Assembly: GCA_947396885.1 (NCBI GenBank)
Contig: OX377202.1
Coordinates: forward strand, 30,495,407 to 30,559,406
Length of the DNA stretch: 64,000 bases
Origin: Heligmosomoides polygyrus polygyrus
Lineage: Eukaryota > Nematoda > Chromadorea > Rhabditida > Heligmosomidae
Reading direction: 5' to 3'
In this document: positions 56,240 to 64,000 of the stretch, one piece after another
Layout: every line of letters begins with the position of its first letter
Position numbering within the stretch: position 1 is the stretch's first letter
The notes under the pieces: model-generated
Database searches by the model: none
What the model was told of the DNA's origin: nothing
What the model saw: only the letters and a program-made list of their open reading frames with translations
Position numbers and translations under genes: made by a program

Positions 56240-56400
56240 TTGGAACATTTGAGGTGAACCGGTAGAATCGTCGATTTCCTGTCTGGAATCCACATCTGCT
56301 GAAGGAGAGGCAAGGATAGATCTTCCGATTCAGAAGGAGCACTAGCGCGCTGGGCAAGCGATGATTTTGACCTTGATCGCTCCACTTGAATGTGTTCCAT
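56240..56400 (-). CDS. Possible coding exon, unknown
   Basis: The minus strand reads MEHIQVERSRSKSSLAQRAS, then APSESEDLSLPLLQQMW and IPDRKSTILP before similarity to protein-like composition fades at a GTTCAC that would be a weak donor. The serine-rich, low-stop character is suggestive, but no clear acceptor precedes it and no family is recognised. Confidence 0.2.
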
Positions 56401-56699
56401 TTCTTACAGCTTAAGCTACCGACTTCCGAGTACATGGTTTAGCTTCTTGATAGGAAGAAGTGCAGGTACTTGAATATCCTGCTATATATAAGCGAGAACC
56501 GACGTTTGTCTGTCTGTGTGTTTGTTTGTTTGCACAGGAGTGCTGGAGGAGTGTGTGGGGGAAGATGTGGGGATGGGGGGGGGTTGTAGTTGTGCAACGT
56601 GCCTGGCGACTCAGTAGACGTGCCGAAGACGTCGCCAAACGCGCCTGTAGATGCTGTGATGGAGGAGTGTTTCACTAGAGCTGATTTCACTAGAGCTCT

Positions 56700-59600
56700 G
56701 GATTGGTGAAAAAGTAAAATGGAATGAAAATGAAGTGAACCTTAAGTTGCTTGGATTGTTGACCTCGGCACCGTTTTACGATGGTGGCAGTCCTCCTTAG
56801 GTGGAGACCTCGGTACTAATAGCCCAGAGTCGGTCGAGAGGCCGCTTAACGTCTGGTCTGTAGATATCGTATTTTATGAGTTCATAGGACTCCAGCAGAT
56901 CTCACATCCAGCAAGCAATCTGGAATAGGCCGATCCGGCGCTAGGCATTCGCTCCTTTCCGATTTTCATTCTGTCCTGTGACCGCGGAAGTTTGTAATGC
57001 TTCTTAGAGGGTGGAGACGTAGCTGTGGTGGCTATCTCTTTTTGGAATCAAAGGATGATGTATTAATATCAGAGCTTCAGCATCTTGATAAGCGTGTCAT
57101 CTCCAAACCAAACTGTATATTTCTGAAATCAAATTGAGCATTTTTCGTGTCAAACTCGACACTTCTCCTTTTAAACCGGACATTTTTCACTCTGAACTAG
57201 ATACTTTGAGGCGAAAGTAGACATATCTTAAGTTCACGTGGTTATGTTATAACAAAAGATAACAGATTTTGCTTTTAGTAAAGTTGTACTGCCACCTATA
57301 CAGTGTGGTTTTTAAAATGACAACACTTTTTAGTGAACATTAAATTTCTATCTTCCTCACTAAAGCTATATTTACAGGTTTTATCAGAAGCGCTCTGATG
57401 CATTGAATTTTGTTTGGGCGACATGGAAATCGTGCACTCGCCCAGTCCACCGCGACGCTTATTTGATTGGTAGTGTAAATTCTGCTTACATGAGGCTGCG
57501 CTTTGGAGTATAGTTCCGAACTTGTTCTTGCAATATTTACATGGTTGCTGTTGTTTCTGTCATATATTGATGCGCAAAAAGCTACAGCATCATCGCCACG
57601 TACTTCTTCCATACGACAGCTCTGCGAGAGCTTTATTTCTCAATACCATCATAAAAACCGATGAAACCGGTTTAAGAAAATAAAAATTTAAAGTAAAAAT
57701 CGTGTGTATTCAGCCACCGTAGTCATGTCTTTCTGAAGACACCCTGCAGAGATTGATTCTTATTTTAAAAATTTCCTAAACCAGAGATTATCTTGACGTC
57801 CCTAGAATATGTCCAACTAGAATCTAGGTAAGTTTGGAAAGCGTCGAGTTTAAATTGAGAATGCAATATCTCAGAAAATTTCACGCATAGATTTTCTTAG
57901 GAAGAAGCAACCATGTTCAGTACTTTAACGACTTTAACCATATTAAGGAGTTTTCCAGTCAGATCGAGACGGAGGGAGGAACAATGGAGGAGGGGACATA
58001 ACCCTCCCAGTTGGATGGGCATGGGCATGAGTGACACCATCTCTAGAGTGGAAGACAACTCCGGTCGTCGGCCGGAAGTGTGGACGGAGAGCACGACGTC
58101 AACGTCGGCGACGCTAAGCATGGCTTTCTCTAGAAGGATAAGATGACTGAAGGAATCTGAAGGAATCTCCCAATCTTCAACAGCTCCTGGGGCCAGCGAA
58201 GCTGGGTCCCTGACGAGGCCAAGCCTCATTAGGATCTGACCCCATCCGGCTGACGCGCTCTGACCGCTACGTAATCTCCCACAATGCTAATGAGCGAAGA
58301 TACGTTGACGTCTATTGGCAGATTGCCTAGCAAAACACTTAGACGACGAGTCGAGATGGCCGTCGGCCGGCGTGAGACACCATGGAATCGTTTATTATTG
58401 CTGTTGACTGAACGAGACGAGTTCAACGACCCTGTACAATGCCGTATAGTAGATTAGCACGCAATAGAATATATTATATTCATGGGAAGAAGCTCTTCGA
58501 AATGGTGAGATCACACGGACATAGATGAAGTCACAGGGCGACATATTCCGCTGCCTCTACACAGAACGCAGTGAGGAACAGCTGACAAGAGAGACGGACA
58601 GAGGAAAAGGAACATTCAAGTGTGCTTAGGAAGGCCTACGACCAGCTGACCTATTCCGGATTAGGGTTAAGCAGTCGGCTAATCCTATTCAGGACAAAGG
58701 GCAAGAGCGCATACTTAGAGAAGAAAGAACGCCTGAAAGAGGCGCCCCTTAGGAATGGTATCCAAATAGTTTAGCCGCTTTTTGAAAGCAGGTGACAACC
58801 AAATTGTCTCGAAGCACCTGAATGCTCAGATCTTGTCGGCATTTTTCAGCGGCGGTGGATATCACTCCTAGAAGAGTACCTCTAGAAATCTCCAATCATA
58901 CTGTTACAGGGTACTTCCACAACAAGCGGTTATCATCGTATCTCAAGAATAAGCTGCGTAAATCGTCAACGTAGCACGAAGTCAAAGACAAGACTGAAAA
59001 ACAATAGAAATCAGTGAAAATCCTCATGGAGGATCGGTCAGGGTGGGGAAAACACTATATGTAGGGTAAGGTGAGGGAATTACTCGGTCCTTGTTTGTTA
59101 GCAATCGACTATCAGCGAAAGAGTAGCCGCCACAAGTATCTGGAGAGGGTCTTTCTTGTCTTTGTACAACCTCTAAATCCAGTTTCCTCTTGAAGTATTA
59201 AGCTCCAGTATTGAGCAAAAGCGAGCAATGGATAAGTCATCCAAGAGGTCGCAATCACTAAATGGGCCGCTGTGCGAAAATTGGAGATGAACCCTCCGAC
59301 AGTTGAAATGGCTTCCAGACCGAGGTAAGTATTCGGACGAAAGGAGTCTGCTTGGGCGTTCAGATGGAGAGCTCGAAGGTGCATTCCATAGGCGGCCGCA
59401 GCCAGTTCACATTGCGTCTCAGACGGGCTTTCTCGACGATTAGGCGAAGTTCGTCCGAGCGCAGCTGAAAAATCTTCATCAAGTTCGAAATGCAGAAGTC
59501 CAATATCCCTCCTTCTTCTTCAAACCGATGGCAAGTTAGCTTAGTGGCCGTTGCTATAGACCTATAAATGTATCGTTACAAGTCTGATCTCGGGTCCCGG

Positions 59601-61340
59601 ATCTCCATGCGTGAAAGCAACAAAAAAAAAGGAAGGAGTTGTAGAGATAGGATTAGGTCAATAGGAAGGGGCCTGGTTCAAAAACTGGCAAGAAATGTTC
59701 TAAAACTTGAACCTCATCTTGGCTGAAGTGGGTGAAAAACCCAACTAAACTATGCGACCTACGTGGACGGCCACCGCTATGGAGAGCATCAGGTGCAGTT
59801 GGTTGAAGTTGGTGGTTCAAATGGTATTCCAAAAGTTGAGAGGCTGGAGAGATTGAACGCCTAGACCTGGCTGACTTGATGGAAAGCCATAGCTGCAGAA
59901 ACACCTGCCAAAGATGACGGAAGGGATCGGACTGCACTGTGCCCGGATTACATACACCAGGAGAAAGGAAGCATTTGTAGCGGCACCTCCACAACTTCCC
60001 TTCCCTCCAAGGGATTAACGACAAGATCAGACGCCTGAGACTGGGCAGGAAATAGTGTTTTTGGTCGACCATCATATCGTAGTATGCGCTGCATACTATG
60101 GCCTGCTAATGGTAGCAAAACCTTCCATGGGAGGTTCTACCAGGGACCGGATTCATGAAATACGTCGGAGCCTCGGGAAAGTAATTTTTGAACATGTTTC
60201 GTATGAAGGTAGCGGCGGAACAAAATATGTTTACTGTTGTTGTTAGTTATCACTATTTTTGGTTGTTATTGTCATTTGATTACGATGGTGACTATTTTTT
60301 ACGTATAGATTTGCACCTGATTCTATTCACACCAGGGTTGTATGGGTAGAGGCTAGAATTTGAAGCACTACTTGGATTTCACAAAGCGTGGAGGAGAGTG
60401 AATGGTGGGGTGGAATTACACCATTCACCCAATTATGTATATCATGTCATGAGTACCAAACTTGACCTCTCCCCACTATCCTCTGTTGGTAGACTTACCG
60501 GTTACCTCTAACCTTTTGCCTTACCAATCGCGAATCCGTCCTCAGATCGCTACGTTCACCCTTGTGGTCAGAATGAAGTACATATTTCTCTGATCCCGGT
60601 GTGAATGGTGGACTCTCCACCAAGCTAACACCAGAGTATCCTCCCTTGCTCGGAGAATGATCTCACGAATACAATCTGCTTCCAGTTCGGTATTCTACGC
60701 ATCTCTGAGGAAATAAGATGACTACCCAAGATGCACAATTATAGAAATTACTCAGATAATGGGACAAGAAGCCCGCTGTCTAGAACGTCACCGATCCGCC
60801 TATATAATAAAAACGGGGTAACTTCGAAGCAACCTAAAGGATGAATTGTAGATGATGATGGTAGTCAATTCCAGTTTGTTATGCATATTATGTTATGTTT
60901 TAGCTTTCAGGATATCATGAGGATAAATTGCTCACATATTTGAGTTTTTCAATAACTTGGGCTTCAAAGCGGCGGGAAAGTCATGTTTTATCGCCCCAAA
61001 CAATTCTGTATAAGATATAAGATTACTATTTGAACTTATCCATTCAAACGCAAACTAATGTATGGTAACAACACAGGTTCAGCTCTCAAAAAATAAAAAT
61101 ACATATAACGCACAAGGCCAGGTTGATTCCAGATTGCGCCTACGATTTGAAAAGGATAGAAATTAAACACCTCTCGGACGTCTAACGTGTTGAAAACCAG
61201 AAGCAGCTGTGCACCAGATCTGCTATCTGCTCCTTATCTGCTCCCATGTCAAAACTCACATTTTTAAATCAACTACGCAAAGTGCGACAGTTCTACTAAA
61301 GAGGGACCGCAAGACCCCTCTGCTTGAGTACCTCGTAGAG
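56700..61340. other. Largely unassigned region
   Basis: No recognisable gene. Minus-strand frames at 57340-57612, 57897-58426, 59112-59384 and 59653-60075 lack known motifs. The interval 57900-60100 is GC-richer than its surroundings and could be a decayed retroelement. A tRNA-like TTAGCTTAGTGG lies near 59537. Confidence 0.3.
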
Positions 61341-61345
61341 ACGCA

Positions 61346-61850
61346 TTGGATCCTAGAATTTTAGCAATGAATCATTGCGGAGGGTCATCAATCCAGCCCC
61401 TCCTCAGATATCTGCGTCAAAGGCATTTGGGCGGCCAGAAAAATGAATGGCTGCCATGGGGTGCCCAGTGTGTTCACCGTGCTGTCACGGATTCGCGTAC
61501 GCATTCAGGACGAGAATGGGGCATTCTGGATGGGTCCCTCGGGTCAGATGACCAATACTCCTCAATCGGGCCCAGTTGTACGTTCCATCATCCGTCGACG
61601 GAAGGTCGCGCCCGCGCGTCCTCACCGAGCGACAAACTTCACTTGGAGACCCAATTTGTCACCAAACGACGGAACCAAAGTTCGTGTCAGCTTGGGACGG
61701 CTGCATTGCGGTATGGACGACGCTGCTGTATAAATCCAAGGAACACATGCTGTGATAGACCGCCGAATTCGGATATCGACAGTGGTGGGAAACACGTTCT
61801 AGTTGTCTTAACAATGTCATCGAAATTCTTTATTAGTGTGAAGTAGGAAC
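61346..61850 (+). other. Overlapping ORFs, unknown
   Basis: Two + strand frames overlap here: one of 166 codons (61346-61846) and one of 96 codons (61443-61733, containing IRVRIQDENGAFWMGPSG and RATNFTWRPNLSPNDGTKV). The second has the more natural composition, but neither shows a domain I know. It could be an exon, a retroelement piece or chance. Confidence 0.2.
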
Positions 61851-62979
61851 CTCCAAAAGAAGGACTGGTGTTATAGCTGATGTGATCGAAATCAAGATTC
61901 TCTGAACGAAGAAGGTTTACATAAGATGCTTGCGTGTAGTCTATGCATGTGCACGATCAAGTATACTTAGGAGTATATTTGACAGAAGGTTAAATTCGAG
62001 TTGGTTCTAGGTACTGCTAATTCTGCAGAAAGACTAATCCTATTTTTGCAGATATTCACCGCAACAGTCCTTGGACCTCTTTGACAATGACAATGAGATT
62101 AGGTGACGCTGCCCACTACTGATGGAGAGCGTTGTTTCTGCCAAGATTTGGGGCGTCCATCTCCAACAGCCTACTGCATTCCAAAAGACAACAGAAAAGA
62201 AAACGACTGAGCGCTTTTCTTTCGACCTGTTCTCTCAGAGTAACTTCGAGACTAGGAAAGATAATGGCAACGTAGGCGGAATGGATGGTGTCGAACGACG
62301 ACAGTTTTGTCGAACCACAAGGCTTGGTTGTAAAGAGGAGGACAAGCCAAGATGTGGTGCTGGAACTGCAGTCGTCGCCTTTCGCAGAAAACTAACTCAT
62401 AGTTTTGTCCGCAATAATCCATAAAGGTTTGGTTTGCTAGACTACAGAAAACGACGACCTGCTAATCGGCTGCCTTTTTCTTTCATTATGGTCAAATCTA
62501 CATAGGCGATCTGGATTGAACATTGCCTATCGTTTTATTCCTGTTCAGTATGTTCAAACTCTGAGGTCTAAATGTCACAGTAGAACGTTTTGTATAAACG
62601 ACTAGACGGTGAGTGCATTATGTAGCTCATTAGAGTTCAAACATTAAGTACCCTTTTGTTACCCGATCTGATAGGGAGAAATCTGCTCGAATATATTGCT
62701 TTGAGCTCCTTGGTGTTATGTGAAGAAATCTACCTTGAAAGATATGGGTTTCTGCTATTCAAAAGAAAACCATAGGTAAAGGCTTTGGCCTATTCCATCC
62801 ATGTTACGCCAAGCAAGTTGTATGGCTCCTTTGCCTGCAGTACCTTCTTGTGTATCTCAGTTTCACAGAGAAACTGCTTAATCGTAAAAGTTTGCACGAA
62901 GTGCGATAACTTTGGGCTCCATCTAGGGGAGGTCCAGTCAGAAAGCCTCTTTCCCTTCATCTCAAAACTTCGTGCTCAC

Positions 62980-63414
62980 CTGCAACTCGGCGATTTGAGC
63001 GTCCAATTCGGTGAGAAACTCCTCCTCAGTCTCCTCCATCGTGGCTGGTTTCTCGACTGCGGCGGTGACTGAGACCCTGGAGAAGTACGATCCAGGGTAC
63101 ACGAGCGAGTTCGACTTCTCAAGGTACGACGTGATCGGCGACGAGACCGCGTACGGCGTCGCGTAATCGCTGTGAATCTCCGGCAGCACGCGCTTGAAGG
63201 ACTGGTTTCGGACGGTCAGCGGCTTCACAGCCGGAGCGCGTTTCGCGAGGATGATGCTCGGAGCACGACGCTCGGGCACCATCTGGTAGTGCGTCCATGG
63301 CTGAGCGTATATCGGCGAGTCGGGACAGGCGTAGATCGGCGAGCTGGACCTGGAGTCGTCAAGGCTCGACAGTTGCTCCGAGCTGTAGCTCCTCTCGGGC
63401 ACACGACAACACAG
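62980..63414 (-). CDS. Internal exon of an unidentified minus-strand gene
   Basis: It is bounded by a strong acceptor (CCGTTTCAG|CTGTGT, exon starts 63414) and a consensus donor (TTGCAG|GTGAGC, exon ends 62980). It is 435 bp, in phase at both ends if read as 145 codons, with coding-like GC-rich codon choice unlike the surrounding AT-rich DNA. The peptide has YSSEQLSSLDDSRSSSPIYA, a repeated SPIYA motif, AQPWTHYQMVPERRAPSIIL, YATPYAVSSPITSYLEKS and an acidic C-terminal helix MEETEEEFLTELDAQIAELQ. The S/P/Y-rich linker plus an LD-like helix recalls cytoskeletal or LIM-adaptor proteins, but that is a guess. Neighbouring exons were not found in the window. Confidence 0.55.
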
Positions 63415-64000
63415 CTGAAACGGACTCGATTGGCCTTTGCGAACGTTTTATAGACGATGATAGCTCATGCTGGGGGCTGCACTGTATACAAATCAAGGTG
63501 GAGTATCAAACAGGATTTGTTACCATCCCGTGGAGACAGTTTGAAAAACTTGGAAATAAATGCAGAAGTTTTGACTACGGTAGGTCTTGATTAGTCTTGA
63601 ACAGCATTTGGAGTGAAGTTTGATCGGCAAAACCTAAAAGTTCACGAGAATTTGTTATTTGGCCAGTCAGTATTAAAGATTTATGACTTTGGCTTCAGAG
63701 CGTAGATGCATTTGAAGAGCTGTTCAACGCCATACTCAATGCTACTGAAGCTGAACAGCTCACTATAGTGGCGACGGCGACTAGGTCGTGCCGTCTCGAC
63801 ATAAGCGCTTGAAGTACGAGCAGCAGTTCAGCTTTGTGCCGACGTTGATTTATGAACCTCTGAGGGTGAGGAAAGACCTCTTAAATGGAACATATACCGC
63901 CAAATATTTATTTCAAGCGCAATGCATTAAATGGCTCGAAGGGAGGTTCCCTATGGAAGGAGGAACGTTGCAGCACAAGCTTCAGTAAATTTTCCACTCG
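63415..64000. other. Unassigned window end
   Basis: A + strand stretch near 63700-63781 (SVDAFEELFNAILNATEAEQ, preceded by GGCTTCAG) and a second near 63800-63865 (LKYEQQFSFVPTLIYEPLR) read like coding exons, but no good donor separates them and no family is recognised. The minus-strand gene could also extend through here. Confidence 0.25.

Noticed and set aside
1..64000. CRISPR arrays, rRNA operons, SL RNA genes and telomeric TTAGGC arrays
   Set aside because: I looked for regularly spaced short repeats with unique spacers, the spliced-leader sequence and telomeric repeats and did not see any. The tandem repeats found are contiguous units, not repeat-spacer arrays.

Overview
The window looks like nuclear DNA of a nematode, most likely a strongylid (clade V) parasite of the hookworm type. 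The evidence is one well-resolved gene with many small phase-consistent GT-AG introns, a spliced-leader-type acceptor (TTTCAG) just upstream of its start codon, RTE-type LINEs of the kind abundant in Ancylostoma and Necator, CR1-type LINEs, Hsmar-like mariners and tRNA-headed SINE-like repeats. There is nothing bacterial: no operons with Shine-Dalgarno sites, no CRISPR array and no rRNA operon.

The one gene I can reconstruct confidently is a histidine ammonia-lyase (histidase; C. elegans haly-1 / human HAL family). It lies on the + strand from 22696 to 41989, with 19 exons, 2085 coding bases and 694 residues. All splice phases agree and every catalytic position can be located. Its MIO-forming triad reads Cys-Ser-Gly instead of the usual Ala-Ser-Gly. 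Its introns carry a mariner, SINE-like repeats, a fold-back element, a microsatellite and, in the 6.3-kb last intron, a near full-length antisense RTE plus an older RTE.

Layout. 1-4 kb: GC-rich inverted and tandem repeats and MITEs. 5.5-7.1 kb: a SINE and a hAT-like element with a perfect 8-bp target duplication. 10.25-17.4 kb: a nest in which a mariner has been interrupted by a MITE and, apparently, by an RTE LINE. 18.0-19.3 kb: a second mariner. 21.3-21.9 kb: a CR1 3' fragment. 22.4-42 kb: the histidase gene. 44.3-49.1 kb: an old RTE remnant followed by an almost intact CR1 LINE. 49.2-54.7 kb: mariner, RTE and SINE fragments, including a tRNA-like unit inside a 310-bp insert with 31-bp terminal direct repeats and a 15-bp target duplication. 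55-64 kb: mostly unassigned, with one convincing minus-strand internal exon at 62980-63414.

I did not find a new multi-gene system. The most unusual items are the CSG triad, the 52.4-kb tRNA-like insert, a template-switch-like inverted duplication inside an RTE copy, and the density of distinct non-autonomous elements with recognisable target duplications.
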